This document shows positions 10,670-22,324 of a stretch of 64,000 bases of DNA, piece by piece. A model generated the notes under the pieces. That model ran no database searches. It worked only from the letters and a program-made list of their open reading frames with translations, and was not told the DNA's origin. The stretch comes from Zygnema cylindricum (Eukaryota > Streptophyta > Zygnematophyceae > Zygnematales > Zygnemataceae). A program made the translations under genes and the position numbers. Each line of letters begins with the position of its first letter. Within the stretch, counting starts at the first letter, position 1. The stretch lies in the NCBI GenBank assembly GCA_037447655.1, contig JBBHKE010000696.1:1-64000 (forward strand). The letters are read 5' to 3'.

Positions 10670-11782
10670 ATGGGGATAATTCTTGTGAGGGAAAGCACTC
10701 TAGAGCTTTGTAGGGGAAGTGAAAGGGTGATTGCATTTACAGGTGGTGGTGACTGGCGAAAGAGTGATGTGAGGAACGGAGGTGACGAGCGGAAGCGTGA
10801 TAAGGGGAAGAATGACAAAGGCAAACCTTATCGTAACTTCGGTGGAAAGAGAGGGAGAGGAAAAGAAAGGGGAACTTTGAAAAAGGGGGTTTGCTTCGCT
10901 TGTAGGAAACCGGGTCATTATATGGAGGAGTGTCCTTGCTTGGAAGAACTTAGAAGTTGGTATGTGAATGAGGAGGAAAGAGAGGAAGAGGAGAAAGAGG
11001 ATGAAGAAATATTGGAGCTTCTTCACATCGGTAGAATGGAGAAGAGAGAAAAGTACACAGAAATTCCACGAAGGCAACAGTGTGCTTTTGGTGGTATAAG
11101 GGAAGTAAAAAGAGAGGAGGTTCTTGAGGATGTCGAGGAGTGTAGAGTGAATGACGTAGAAATGAGAAAGTCAGATCTAGGATCCATAAGTGAAAATGGG
11201 AAAGATAAAATTAATGAGGATAATTTTATAGATATTTTGAAAACAGAAAACTGGTCGGAAAGGGAGACTTCAACGGATTCCGAGGAAATGGGAGAAGTGA
11301 AACTAGGAGTTTTAAAGGATAGGGGAGAAGAGGAATATTTATTTAAAGGTTTAAGGGAAGAGAAATATTTATTGGGAATAAATTTAGAAAGTGAGAGTGG
11401 AAAGATCTCCATGGGAGAGAGTGAGGAAAGTTCATTTTTTGGGGGTAATGGGTTTGACATCACTAAAGGAAGTGATGGTATTTATGAAGATGTGCCTGTA
11501 AAAGGGTTAGCATCTTGGTGTATGTTGCAGATTGGGGATGGGGCTGGTTGTTTGAATTGCAAGAGGGAAAGTGGATTTAGTGTGGATGGAAAAGAGATGA
11601 GGTGGATAAAATCTTTGCTCGGATTTATGATAAGTGGGATGCTAAATAAAATGTGCGATGCAATTATTATTTCATTTCATCTAATGCATTGTTTTAAATA
11701 CGAGAGCATTTTTCTTAAATTATATAAAAGGAAAAAGAAAAAGGAAAAATGGGAGGGAGTGTTTTGTTTATTTTGTTTGTAA
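10670..11782 (+). pseudogene. C1 gag C-terminal part with CCHC zinc knuckle and acidic tail
   Basis: A 370-residue open frame begins in a basic Gly/Arg/Lys region, then has the knuckle CFACRKPGHYMEEC (C-x2-C-x4-H-x4-C) at about residues 75-88. A long Glu-rich stretch follows. The first residues are probably outside the true frame, since Gag ends in another frame at 10654. Where a copia polyprotein would continue into protease and integrase, only a short motif resembling the C2 protease region remains. The C-terminal third matches no domain I recognise. Confidence 0.55.
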
Positions 11783-11805
11783 GAGTTGAAAGGAAGTAGA
11801 CTAGA

Positions 11806-11817
11806 AAATAAGGGGAG
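11806..11817 (+). other. Polypurine tract of C1
   Basis: AAAATAAGGGGAG lies directly before the second LTR (TGTTGATATT at 11818), the expected site of plus-strand priming. The copia LTR at 19365-20216 is preceded by AATAAAGGGAG on its own strand. Confidence 0.7.
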
Positions 11818-12848
11818 TGTTGATATTTGGGTATTTTCTAGGTCTTTTTAGGATAGAAAAGAAGCAGAGGCAGTCTGCCTCTAACCTCCTTCTCCAAGCC
11901 CCCACACTTGTTGTAGTCACTGAAGGCTGGAGAGGGAGCTAGAGCCATGGCTGCCTAAGCTCTCCAGAGAGACAGGAATAGATAATAGGTATGTTTACCA
12001 AAAAGGTATTTGACGGACCCAAGAATTGATCCTAGTACCTACCGTCCGTCAAACGTATCGTAGCCGTTAGCTTTGTCCATTTAGTATAGGACTAGTGCTA
12101 AGACGTATATGGTTTGATAAATATTTAAATACTTATAGGTAGGCTTTTCCATTTAGCTGGGTTACGGTATATAGGGCATAGAAACAGCTGTACTTTTAGT
12201 ACCGGACGAAACAAATAGTACGGACATTTGTTTCGACGGTCCGTATGAAATGCCGAAATAAATCGGACGGCCGTGATTAGCGCCGGCTACGCGAAAGGAT
12301 AATCTGGCGGTTTGCGGACGTCACCACTTTGGATGACACGTGGCGACATCTTAAGGGATTACGGAATTTCCGGAACGGCAAAAAACAAATCCGTGAGTGA
12401 CAAATGTCGCACTATGGCGACATCGTACAATGTACGTACAGAAAGTACTCCGGCACTTGTAATTTCTTGTACGGTACCATTTTTTCTTACGCGGCATGAC
12501 CGGGCGCCACGTGGAGAGATAAGATTTGGAGGTAGGAATTCCGGAGATTATAAAAGCGAATCCGGATAGGACATTTGTTGACTTTTTAGCCATGTCGTAC
12601 GATGACCGTACAAAAGGTACACCAGCATCTGTACCTTTATGTACTATACAGTAATGTGATTGGTCCGTACCTCAGTACTAGAGGGTTTAGAGAGGGGTTT
12701 AGGACTTAGAATATTTCGGGTAGGTAGATGACCCTCCTAGAGAGCACCTTGTATAAATGGCAAACTTTGGCCAGCCATAACTATCAATTGAGTTGACCAA
12801 ATTAAGTGATTCTTGTTGCTGCGGACTCAAGGGAGTCCAAGCTACACA
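11818..12848 (+). repeat. C1 second LTR
   Basis: It is nearly identical to 8594-9658, without the 35-bp internal duplication. It has TG...CA ends, the TATA box at 12752-12758 and the conserved GTAC array at about 12598-12680. Close similarity of the two LTRs suggests a fairly recent insertion. Confidence 0.82.
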
Positions 12849-13118
12849 GGGGTGTAGTGGGTCAGAGTCTTTGCCATCCTAGGTGGCTGCATTTCTTAGG
12901 GAAAGTCAAAGTGGGTGAATGTGTCCAAATCTAATATTCTAACTTTGCATTATGTGGTGGAACTGAGCACACAGAAAGTGTTATTTCACAAGGGTGAAGC
13001 TATATTGGGGTTTTGATTGTCAAGGGGTCAGTCATTTAGGTTTATATCAAGTTGGAGTCGGCACTATCTAGCTTAGCTTCCTTTGGACATGCGAATTCTG
13101 TGTGGCAATAGAGCCCAT
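12849..13118 (+). repeat. C1 leader repeated after the second LTR
   Basis: It matches the 5' leader 9659-9930 (GTGAATGTGTCCAA, TTCACAAGGGTGAAGC) up to the Gag start region, then breaks at GAGCCCATACTATATA into the duplicated flank. A leader after a 3' LTR means a second element copy once followed. Confidence 0.75.
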
Positions 13119-13660
13119 ACTATATATTTTTTTAAAGTTATCACCGATATGGAATTTGTTGATCTCGAACCAATATATCGGGACCTTTGACAGTTGGATA
13201 AGCGATAACTATGAGTATCGGTGTTATCACGATAATTTTTTTTAGCGATACACAACACTACTAATAATGATATAATGTGTACAAGTTGAATAGTACTGTA
13301 GTACGTGAAAACGATCGACTAGGCGGCGCGCCGTTAGATTTTGTTGTGTAGATATGAAGAACGGAGCGACAACAAAGTTTACCGAACTACTTGTTGACGA
13401 CGCTTTTCAGCCAGTCGCGTCAAATACGACGCTTTGAATGCGTCAGACCAAAATAAATTGCTTCAAATCCGTCCCCTCTAATACGAATCCATCCTTTCAA
13501 ATACGTCGTTATTAAATACGTATCATTTAAGCTGTTCCAACCACTATGACATAGAAATGTTGCACGCAGGCGTTAGGAACTCCAAAACAATCCTCGAACT
13601 TTCAACTTAGACCAAGTACATGAACGTACATGCCCCCATTAGACAATTGCCCTGTCTAAC
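13119..13660 (+). repeat. Second copy of the 8050-8593 flank
   Basis: It begins inside MITE family 1 (end ...CGATACACAACACTA at about 13259) and runs through the same flank to TGTCTAACC. There it continues as TTAATCCTCC, whereas the first copy is interrupted by the LTR. Confidence 0.8.
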
Positions 13661-13881
13661 CTTAATCCTCCAATACACTTAAACAAAAGAAAAGAAAATC
13701 ATACTCATCTACACTCTCTTTCTACTAAGGCCCTCTCCTTCTAGTGCTCACTCATGCTCTATTTTTTTTGGGTTTAAAAATTAAGAGAGAGAGAGGGAGA
13801 GGGATGAAGGGAGGAAGAGCGGGGGGGAGGTATGTTAGGTTTTGCAATATTTGAATCAATGTCAAATTTAATTGGATCTAA

Positions 13882-15136
13882 ATAAGAGAGAAAGGAAAGA
13901 GACAAAGAGAGAGAGGGAAAAATAGGGAGAGAGAGAAGGAGAGAGAGAGGGAGGGGGAGGGAAAAGGGAGAGGGAGGGGGAGGGGAAGGGATGGGGGAGG
14001 GGGGGAGGAGGGATGGAGAGGGATAGGGAGAGGGAGAGGGAGAGGGAGAGAGGGAGGGAAAGGGAGAGGCAGAGGGGGAGTGAGAGGGAGAGGGAGGGGG
14101 AGAGGGAGAGGGAGAGGGAGAGGGAGAGGGAGAGGGATAGGGAAAGGGAGAGGTGGAAATGGAGGGAGGGAGAGGGAGAGGGAGTGGGAGAGGGAGACGA
14201 GGAGGGAAAACGAGAAGGAGAGGGTGGTAGAGGAAGGGAAGGGATGAGAAGGGGGAGAGAAATAAAGGAGTGGGAGGAAGAGAGCGCGAGAGAGAGTGAG
14301 AGAGGGAGAGGGAGGGAGAGAGAGGGAGAAGGGGAGGGAGAGAGAGGAATGGGAAGATGGAATAGGAGAGGTATGAGGGTTGTGGGGAGAGGAAATGTGA
14401 GGGAGGGGGAGAGGGAAAGGGAGAAGGTGAGGGAGATGGAGAAATTGGGGAGAGGGGGAGGGAAGGTGGAGAGCGAGAGGTAGAGCAAGAGGAAAAGGTG
14501 GTGAAAACAGGAGAGAGGGGGAGGGGGGGGGTAAGTAGTGAGAGGGAAAAAGGGGAGGGGAAGGGGTGGTTGGAAAGAGGGGGAAGGAGAGGGGGAAAAT
14601 GGAGAAAGGGGAAGTGAGGGGGAGTGGAAGGAGGAGAGGAGGATGAGGGGAAGGGGAGGGAAAGAGGGGAAGCGAGGGGGGAGGGTGGGGGAGAGAGGTG
14701 GAGTTGGATAGATTGGGAGTGGGAGGGAGGGGGAGAGTGAGTGGGGAAGGGAGAGGAGAGGTGGATAAAGATAAGGAGGATAAGATGGAGTGAGAGAGGT
14801 TAAAGGATAGGGTGAGCGAAGAGAAGAGGGAGGGTGATAGACAAGAGGAGAGGGGAGAGGGGAGAGGTTTAGCGATTGTGGGAGGGAGAGGGAGAGGGAG
14901 GGGGACAGGTTAAAGGTGAGGGAGAGGGAGATGTAGAAGTTGAGGGAGAGAGGTGAGAGAGAGGGGGGAGGAAAGAGAAAAAAGGTTGGGAGGAGAGAAA
15001 AAGAGAGAGGGGAAAAGGGTAAGGGTGAGGGTAAATGAGAGGGAAAATTAGAAAAAAAATGGAGGGAGAGGGAGAGGGAGTGGAAGAGGAAGAGTTTTTG
15101 GGAGGGAGAAGGAGAAGAGGAGAAATAGCAAAGGTC
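13882..15136 (+). repeat. Long polypurine (GA-rich) tract
   Basis: About 1.25 kb of almost pure A/G with repeats of GGGAGA, GAGGGA and similar. It is preceded by a shorter GA stretch at 13782-13830. The open frames across it (Arg/Glu repeats on plus, Ser/Leu/Pro on minus) are by-products of base composition. Such mirror-like purine tracts can adopt triplex structures; that is general knowledge, not shown here. Confidence 0.9.
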
Positions 15137-15290
15137 CCTCTCCCTCTCCCTCTCCCTCTCACTCCCTCACACTTCCTCCACCTCCCTCACCCTCTCCCTC
15201 CCCCTCCCCCCCCTCCCTCCCGTTTTCCCTCTTCCTCTCCCTCTCCTTCTCCTCCTATCCCTTCCCCCCCTCCCTCCAGATCCCCGGCTT
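15137..15290 (+). repeat. Polypyrimidine (CT-rich) tract following the purine tract
   Basis: Strand composition flips at about 15136 from GGGAGA-type to CTCCCT-type repeats, so the two tracts together form a long imperfect inverted repeat. Confidence 0.85.
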
Positions 15291-15369
15291 CCTGCAGGCC
15301 ATGGTTCCTCTGGAGGTCGGCGTTCGCATTTGGGGCGACTCCGCCTTCTCCATCCACCACTGGACAGGT

Positions 15370-15750
15370 GCCACGTCAGCACTCACTAAAAGACAAACAT
15401 AAGAAAATGCCACATCAGCACAAAAACATGGGAATATGCCACCGAGGCACTCACTAGAAGACATAAAATATAGGAAGATGTCACATCAGCACTCACTAAA
15501 AGACAAAAACATCAGAATATGTCACGTCACCGCTCACTAGAAGACAAAAACTTAGGAAGATGCCTCGTCACCAGTCACTATAAGACAAAAAACGTAGGAA
15601 TATGCCATGTGGGCACTCACTAGAAGACAAAAATATAGGAATATGCCACGTCAGCACTCACTAGAAGACAAAAAACACAGGAAGGTACCACGCCAGCACT
15701 CGTTAAAAGAGAAACATGGAAAGATGTCACGTCTTTAATCACTGAAAGTC
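15370..15750 (+). repeat. Minisatellite, about nine ~42-bp units
   Basis: Degenerate units of the form GCCACGTCAGCACTCACTAG, then AAGACAAAAACATAGGAATAT, vary in length and sequence. The array is flanked by two copies of one ~70-bp GA-rich segment (about 15066-15135 and 15817-15886). Confidence 0.85.
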
Positions 15751-15816
15751 AAAGAACGTGTGAGAGAGGCCAGTGGACAGGAAAGAGGGGAGAGGGGAGT
15801 CTGTGATAGAGAGAGG

Positions 15817-15886
15817 GAGAGGGAGAGGGAGTGGAAGAGGAAGAGTTTTTGGGAGGGAGAAGGAGAAGAGGAGAAATAGCAAAGGT
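15817..15886 (+). repeat. Exact duplicate of 15066-15135
   Basis: The GA-rich segment containing GAAGAGTTTTTGGGAGGGAG and GAAATAGCAAAGGT is repeated without visible differences on the other side of the minisatellite. Identity this high points to a recent duplication or gene conversion. Confidence 0.8.
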
Positions 15887-16070
15887 TGCTATCTTGCTCT
15901 TTCTCCCTCCGTTTGGTTCTTCCTAGCTCTTTCGGTCCCTCTCTCCTTGCTTGTCTCCTCTCCCTCTTTGGCTTCCCTTTTCCAATCCCCATCCCTATCT
16001 ATTTCGAATCTCACGGTAGTTCCCCTTAATCAAGAATTGCATTATCGACGAGAGCGAAAATCATACTGAT

Positions 16071-16228
16071 GTCTTTGTTCCATATTCTCATTCACTATAA
16101 AAAAGAGAAACATATTAACGTCCAATGTGAATGCTCGAGGGAGCTTCATGTCTTTGTTCCACATTCTAATTCACTAAAAAAAAAGAGAAACATATTAACG
16201 TCCAATGTGAATGCTTTAGGGAGCTTGC
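16071..16228 (+). repeat. 79-bp tandem duplication
   Basis: Two units (16071-16149 and 16150-16228) begin GTCTTTGTTCC and share AAGAGAAACATATTAACGTC; they differ at a handful of positions. No function is apparent. Confidence 0.9.
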
Positions 16229-16429
16229 GGAATACGACACTCTCGACTTTCTTTTCATGTAACGTACGAGTCAAATGGCGGATTTTTCTCACCAAAGCTC
16301 TCCACGGACCTTTTTTAACCAATAGCAGTTCTCTTGTGGTCTTTTGTTTTTTTCTCTTAATATGCTAAATTGTGCTCATTTAATCATCGATATCAAATTT
16401 CTAATTTTAGATTGTGGGGGCGTGTTAAA

Positions 16430-19035
16430 GTTCATATATTTTCTAATGACCCTCTTTTCCCACTTCATTTTTTGATCCTTGAACTGTTTTTGATCTCGAA
16501 AGTTATGATTCTTTTTTTGAACTGTCATTCCGAACCATCAAGATGTTCATTACCTTGTTGCACTTGAATGAATCAGCTGATTTTCCTTCATTCATTACAA
16601 CTAAGTGTTTCACTAGAATCACATCTTTCCTTTTTAAATAAAGAACTCTATATCCTTTTACATCATTTGAATATCCCACTCGATATGTGGGACTTTCTTT
16701 ATTTTCCATTTTCTACTTAGATTTGTAATTAATTACAATATAAACTTGACTTCCAAAGAATTTAAAGTGTGAGAAAAATCTGGCTTTTTGCCAATCCATT
16801 TTTCATACGGAGTTACATTTTTCACTACTGATGTAAGAACTCTATTCTTGAGATAGTTGAAACAATTCAAAGCCTCGGCCCAAAAGTAATAACCAATTTT
16901 CATATCACTTAGCATGCACCTAGCACTATCTCCAAGTGTCTTTTTTAGTATTTCCAATACTCCATTCAGCTATGGATTATAAGGGGTAGTTAATTGGTGT
17001 TTGATACCCTCGTGCTTAAAAAACTCCTTAAACTTCTTTGGAGTATATTCCTCCCCACTATCTGCCCTTATTCTCTTAATATATGTCTCATGGAGCTTCT
17101 CACTCTATGTTTTTTGTTCTTTAAAAACTGGGAATGCTTTTGATTTAGTGTTATAAAGTAGAATACCGAGACTAATCATGAAGGATAGTTAGTATAAACC
17201 ATTCTTTTCCCCTTAGAAGATATGACTCTAGTTGGTCCCCAAACATTACTGTTTACCAAATCTAGTATTTTTCCTTTGTAAACTTGACAATTTTGGGAAA
17301 TGGCAACTTCTGTATCTTCCCTTATGCACATCCACTACAATCATCCATTTTTATTTCACCTCGAAGCTTAATCCCTTTTAGAATTCCCTTAAAACTCATT
17401 TCTCTTAGTCTATCTACATGAACATGCCCCAATCTCTTATGCCACAATGATAGATCATTGACACAAATATACAAAACTCCTATTTCCCATTATTCAAAAC
17501 AATGCGAAACATCTTTGCTTACCATATTCATATTTGAAATATATCTCATCTTTAAAAAAAATGTCATAATTTCCTTGTTAGTATTAGTGTCAAAATCGTT
17601 GTCTTCCAACACAAAAGCTCTCAACCGTGAGATATACAATAGTTCAGAGAAGGTTACAAATGATGTTTTCCCATCTACTAACATTGTGAGATCAACTACC
17701 CAACTAGGCTAGTTGTTACTATCCTCCCATCCCTTAGCTCTATCTCAACCGAAGTGATTTTTCTTGAGTTTTGCAAACAACTTTTTATCTCGACACATGT
17801 GCATTGATGCTTCAAAGTTAATGATCCATCCTTCTTTAGATTTCTCTTGGACTCCTCCCAAGGCGCATCTTTGCTCTCCTGGAATCCCAACATATTTTCC
17901 ATGCGACTTGTCATTCAAAAGAAGTTCCTCCGTCTCCTTGTTCTCCGTGGATGACTCTTTATCCTCACCTTTATGAAACTGTGTAAAATTAGCCTTCACA
18001 TCTTTTCTTGGCTCACATTAGCTTGACCATCATTCATCCTTAGAGTTGAAAACCGGTTGCAATCTGCCATGTAGTGCCTTGATTTCTTGCAAATATGACA
18101 CTCTCTTTTAAGAGGTCCCCTTCCTTTTCTATCAGAACCCCCCTCCATTCTTTTTTCCCACTAAATTTTTTGTAATTATTTACAAGGGGGTGATCACCAC
18201 GTTTCCTCCAATCAGTTTTAGCTGCGAATGCTTGTACATTATGACTATATTTCCTTAGCTCTAAAGTGTTTTTCATCACAATGATCACCCTTTCTGTTGA
18301 TCCCACTTTGAAGTGGCATCTTTTAGTTCGTGTAACGGAGAAACAATGTTTTCCTGCTCTATAGGAGGCTTGAAGATTAATATATTAACTTTTTTTTTTC
18401 AAAGTGAGGGCTACCCCTACTTGCAAATTCAATAAACACCATTGCTAAGTAATTATAGTAGTCTTTCATACTTCCCTATTTATATGGATAAACACTCATT
18501 TTGTGATCAATCAGTTGCTACTCGTGAAATGAGCCACTCTTTTACGTGCTTTTTAAAGAACTCTAAATGTTGGTTGTAAATTCTTGTTTAATGAGAGGAA
18601 AGAGTGATTGCCTTGTCTATACTCCAAAGAATGAAACCACCTCATTTTTGTACCTCCACAGATGAGTGTCGTTTTCCCCACTTATTTTCCCGGTTGGAGC
18701 TTCTAATGTTTTAATTATAATAAAAGTCGCCTTTGTTCACCCATTTCTTTTAGTAACCTCCTCTAACCCCAAAGTGGTTGCCTATTCTTCCGTCTCTTGT
18801 TCCTCTTTCTTTGGATCTACAAACTTCTTTGAGGATCGTGGTGCCCATAGAAGTCAACTCCACCAAAACCTGGTGGCAACCGAGGAAGACATGAAACATC
18901 CCGGAACAATACACCTCAAGGGTGTTTCTCAAAATGTGCCCCTACCATTATTGCTTTTTAGTAAATATATCTTGTTTTTTCAAACATGGGTACCTTACAG
19001 GGTGGGCCTATAACCTGAAATTTTGTGGACTCCAT
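16430..19035 (-). pseudogene. Copia C2 gag-protease-integrase-RT start, degraded
   Basis: In minus-strand order: ATG at 19035 opens a Gag N terminus related to C1, with early stops. A CCHC knuckle CHICKKSRHYMADC lies at 18100-18059. A protease-like segment at about 17990-17700 includes ASMHMCRDKKLF. Integrase remnants follow, including FWAEALNCFNYLKNR and TPYEKWIGKKPDFSH (16957-16733). The start of RT has KGYRVLYLKRKDVILVKH (16709-16503). Many stops and frame changes are present. Homology ends at about 16430, so RT and RNase H are missing from this piece. Its 5' LTR would be the one at 19365-20216. Confidence 0.75.
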
Positions 19036-19364
19036 AGTCCTACAGAATAAGCAGCTCAAAGAAAGTCTATAAGATAACATTTACCCGCTTAAGTTCATCA
19101 AGAAACATGTACGGTCCAGGCAAGCAAAAACTTTAACTTTCCTCACCCTTGTGAGGACAAGACTCCTCTGAGTTGAATGCAAAAAAAATCTCTAAATTTG
19201 CTCCTTTGAAAAGCTAGTAATGGTTGTTCATGTAATTCTGGGACCTCTATTTGTCCACAAAATGTCCAGCATTTATGGAACCTCTACGATAATATTTTCA
19301 CTTTTGACTTTGGCAATGAATAAGTTTCACCCTGGCACGCAAAAGCTTTGACCGACTACACCCT

Positions 19365-20216
19365 TGTGTAGCTAAGACTCCCTTGAGTTCGCAAAGAGAA
19401 GAATCACTGAAATCGCTCACTTGAGCATTTAGTTATGGCTAGCCAAAGATGGCCATTAAATATAGATGCACTGTGGGAGAGAGGCGAAAATCTAAATTTT
19501 TCTAAGTCCTAATCCCTCTCTTTGGACTTACTACTAGTGTACCTTAGCCAATAAAAAGACTGTAAAGTACAAAAAGGTACGAGTAACGTTGCAATTTTTG
19601 TACGGCCATAGTACGAGATGACCGCTCCATTGACGCGTGTCAGTTTTTGAGCTATAATTGCTCCCTCCGTAATATCCGCTATCTAATCTTAGCTTGCCAC
19701 GTGTTGTCCACTGAAATTTTCTTATAAACCGCCAAATGTTTTCTCCGTAATTTCGGCGCCTCTGCAAATCGTCGATTGCGAACAACATTTAATTTCTTCC
19801 GCTGAAATTCGAGGTTGTTTCGTTTATTTCATGCGATGCTCTATTTCGTGGGGTCCAGTAGGTATTATGTTCACTTCGTCCCGTAATATGTTAAATGAAG
19901 TATGTCGCCGCATCAAACTTTAAATGTTTATCAAACCCACTACGTGCATTGATTTACCAAGACCGAATGGATAAGGACAACGACTACGCCGACAGTTATC
20001 CGAGAGGTCATAGGTTCAATTTCTATCCTTGACACCTGGATTTTTCAAAGGGTTATGTCTCCTACTTCCTATGCATGTCTTCTTCTCTGCTTGAGACAGC
20101 CATGGTTCTGTGCTTGAGACAACCATGGCTGCTTGCCAATCTTCAGTGACTATGACTAATATGAGAGTAAGCTCATAAACCATAAGAAATAGAATATAAA
20201 ATTCGATTTTTCAACA
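19365..20216 (-). repeat. Copia LTR on the minus strand
   Basis: On the minus strand it starts TGTTGAAAAATCG at 20216 and ends GCTACACA at 19365, matching the C1 LTR ends. A polypurine tract (AATAAAGGGAG) precedes it and a C1-like leader follows. It therefore served both as 3' LTR of an upstream element (RNase H at 20230-20445) and as 5' LTR of C2. Four GTAC sites at about 19567-19613 correspond to the C1 array. A second LTR-end-like block (ACTCAGAGGAGTCTTGTCC) lies downstream at about 19175-19140. Confidence 0.75.
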
Positions 20217-20229
20217 CTCCCTTTATTTT

Positions 20230-20445
20230 CAAGTTTATCTTTAGCTTTAGTCCACACTTCTCCCTATAAAATATCAATTTGGGAGAAGGAACTGGCTTAA
20301 TCATCATATCTGCTACCATTTCTCCATCAAGTCTATATTATAAACTAATTATTTTATTCTCAACTCTTTCTCTAAAAAAGCTCCAAGGAATATCCATATG
20401 CTCTGCTTTAAAGCGATGTTTGGGGTTTGCTGCAATTGCAACCTC
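20230..20445 (-). pseudogene. Copia RNase H C-terminal end
   Basis: The minus strand reads ANPKHRFKAEHMDIPWSFF, then, after one stop, DGEMVADMMIKPVPSPK. This is the usual C terminus of copia RNase H (NPKHR...HIDI...ADxxTKP), right before the polypurine tract and LTR at 20216. The rest of that element is not found directly upstream. Confidence 0.7.
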
Positions 20446-20612
20446 TTATTCCCACTAGATTTCTTAGGCCTCTATTCCATAAAATAGTCCTAATAAACAT
20501 ATAGACACGTCAAACTCTCTCTCTCCCTTTTGTTCTAATGCAGTTAGAGCCTCTTTTTCCAATTAGATTTCTTAGGCCTCTATTCTATAAGGCAGCCATA
20601 GTAAATATACAG

Positions 20613-20728
20613 ACATGTTTTTTGATAAGGTTTTTTAGCAAAGTCCATTGTGTCGTGCCCGTAAACAACCACATGTTTTTTGATAAGGTTTTTTAGCAAA
20701 GTCCATTGTGTCGTGCCCGTAAACAACC
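20613..20728 (+). repeat. 58-bp perfect tandem duplication
   Basis: Two identical units start ACATGTTTTTTGATAAGG at 20613 and 20671. The absence of differences indicates a recent event. Confidence 0.92.
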
Positions 20729-20769
20729 TCTCAGTTACGTTGGCTTATTTTGGTACGTACTGTATTGGT

Positions 20770-21324
20770 AAGTATTTAGATTTTAAAAATCTAAAAATAT
20801 CGCTCAAATGGAAATTTTGAACGTAATATTTGTACTTACGCATGTAGTCAAATATTCGTACAATATTTTGCGACCAAATTTTAATTTTGAAATTAGAAAT
20901 CAAAATTTCGAAACGGAATGGCAAAAAAGTTTGGCAAACTTCAAAGGTTAGTAGATGTCCGAAGATGCGTGCAAAATTACAGTTGGTGGACCTTCTTCCA
21001 AGGTAGTTGAGGCAAATGGTCTGTACAATGTGTAGACATCTTATACTATGTTCGAGGTCAATATTTCTTTTTTTTCACATGTTACAATGGTACACGACCA
21101 TTGTGGAGACTCTCTCCTCACAAGAAAAGTTTCCTCAGACTAAATGATTTGCGCGATTGCTTCGCGAATTTGAAAAAATAAATCATTCAACAGTCAAAAA
21201 TTATGCCTTTCATATTAAAGCATATTTAGAACTAGCTAGTAAACATGTTTTGTTTGAAAAAAACAAAAAATGGTAGAAATATATAAAAAAACGTACAAAT
21301 ATATACGAAGTCTAGTAAACTACC
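20770..21324 (-). repeat. Dispersed repeat R1, copy 2 (inverted)
   Basis: It is the reverse-complement relative of 4499-5045 and considerably diverged. Landmarks are TTTTGCGACCAAATTTTAAT, GATTGCTTCGCGAATTTG and TCTAGTAAACTACCC. It separates the copia RNase H end from the C3 element. Confidence 0.6.
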
Positions 21325-22324
21325 CAGTTTTTCTCTGATAGACGATCAGCGTTATATTGAAAAAAAGCTATCGATGGGCGTTGACCCATTTCTAGCGTTT
21401 ATTTTGGTACCAGAAGCAATAAAGTGGTTGTATACCGAAAAACACAAATATTGATACTAAAAAAGACGCGTCTGAATAGCCATTGGTTTATTTTATAACC
21501 CACACCATTAGAGTTAAGGATGTATTAGTGTTTATGTGATAGGAGGATATATAATACAAATTTACTGCAAGAAGACATTGCAAATTGTAGATCATTTTAA
21601 TGGGTAGTCCTTTTAACTATATTTTATAAATTTGACCAAAAAAAAACAAAAGAATTAAAGCTCATTTTGAGTGTTGCATGATTTTAAAGGGTGCGTCGAA
21701 GAATTTTTTTTTTTCGAAGTCAATATCTAAGATTACTTGTAGTGATTTTATAGATTGATTTTTGTTTTTCTATAATTTTTATGTTTTCAATTTCTAACTT
21801 TTAGTATAGCTAAATAAAACGTCAGCTAAATTATTGTAGTGCTCGTTGGTTCTTTTTCGTTTTCCATTTTTTACCTTTAATGATAGTTAACAATGTAACA
21901 TTTCAATGTGTTTGGTACTTTTAGATAAGACTACTTTTGAATATAGAGGTCCAAGAAGTCTATTGCCGAAAAATCTGGAAGACATTTGTTCACTTTTCAC
22001 GTGAACGTGTACATCTAGTTATTATGTTGGCTGTGTCCCTGCAGACATTGTACTAATTGCATTATATGATTGGCATACAAATAGGCATCTTAGCAAAACA
22101 CAAATAACTTCAATCAATCTAGTCATTTAGAGAGCATTCATCAAATAACGACATTAAAAGAATACAGTTTAAAGATCAACTTTATTGTTAGAGTCTTCTC
22201 AAATTGTACTAATTAACAATTATCTATTCAAAGCGACGGGTAAGTACCAACCTCTTCCGCCTCTTGTCTACATGTGAATGTTATCCTCCTGTTGTGTTTT
22301 CTATTTTTAAATTTTGTATTCTTA
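21325..22324. other. AT-rich DNA without recognised features
   Basis: No homology, coding signal or repeat could be identified. It probably contains decayed element sequence, since copia remnants lie on both sides. Confidence 0.4.

Larger units (their letters stand above)
8594..13118 (+). mobile_element. Ty1/copia derivative C1, pol-less and rearranged
   Basis: Two LTRs (8594-9658 and 11818-12848) flank a 2.2-kb interior with gag and a long acidic frame but no integrase, RT or RNase H. The second LTR is followed by leader sequence (12849-13118) homologous to 9659-9930, so this was part of a tandem array or recombined dimer. The leader ends abruptly at a junction with duplicated flank at about 13118. 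It could only have moved using proteins supplied by relatives. Confidence 0.8.

Noticed and set aside
14013-14483. Open frames of Arg/Glu repeats (plus) and Ser/Leu/Pro repeats (minus) over the GA tract
   Set aside because: They follow from simple-sequence composition and change with every indel; no conserved residue or start context supports a protein.
15370-15750. Repeat array considered as CRISPR-like
   Set aside because: Units are contiguous and degenerate, with no unique spacers, and the genome is eukaryotic.
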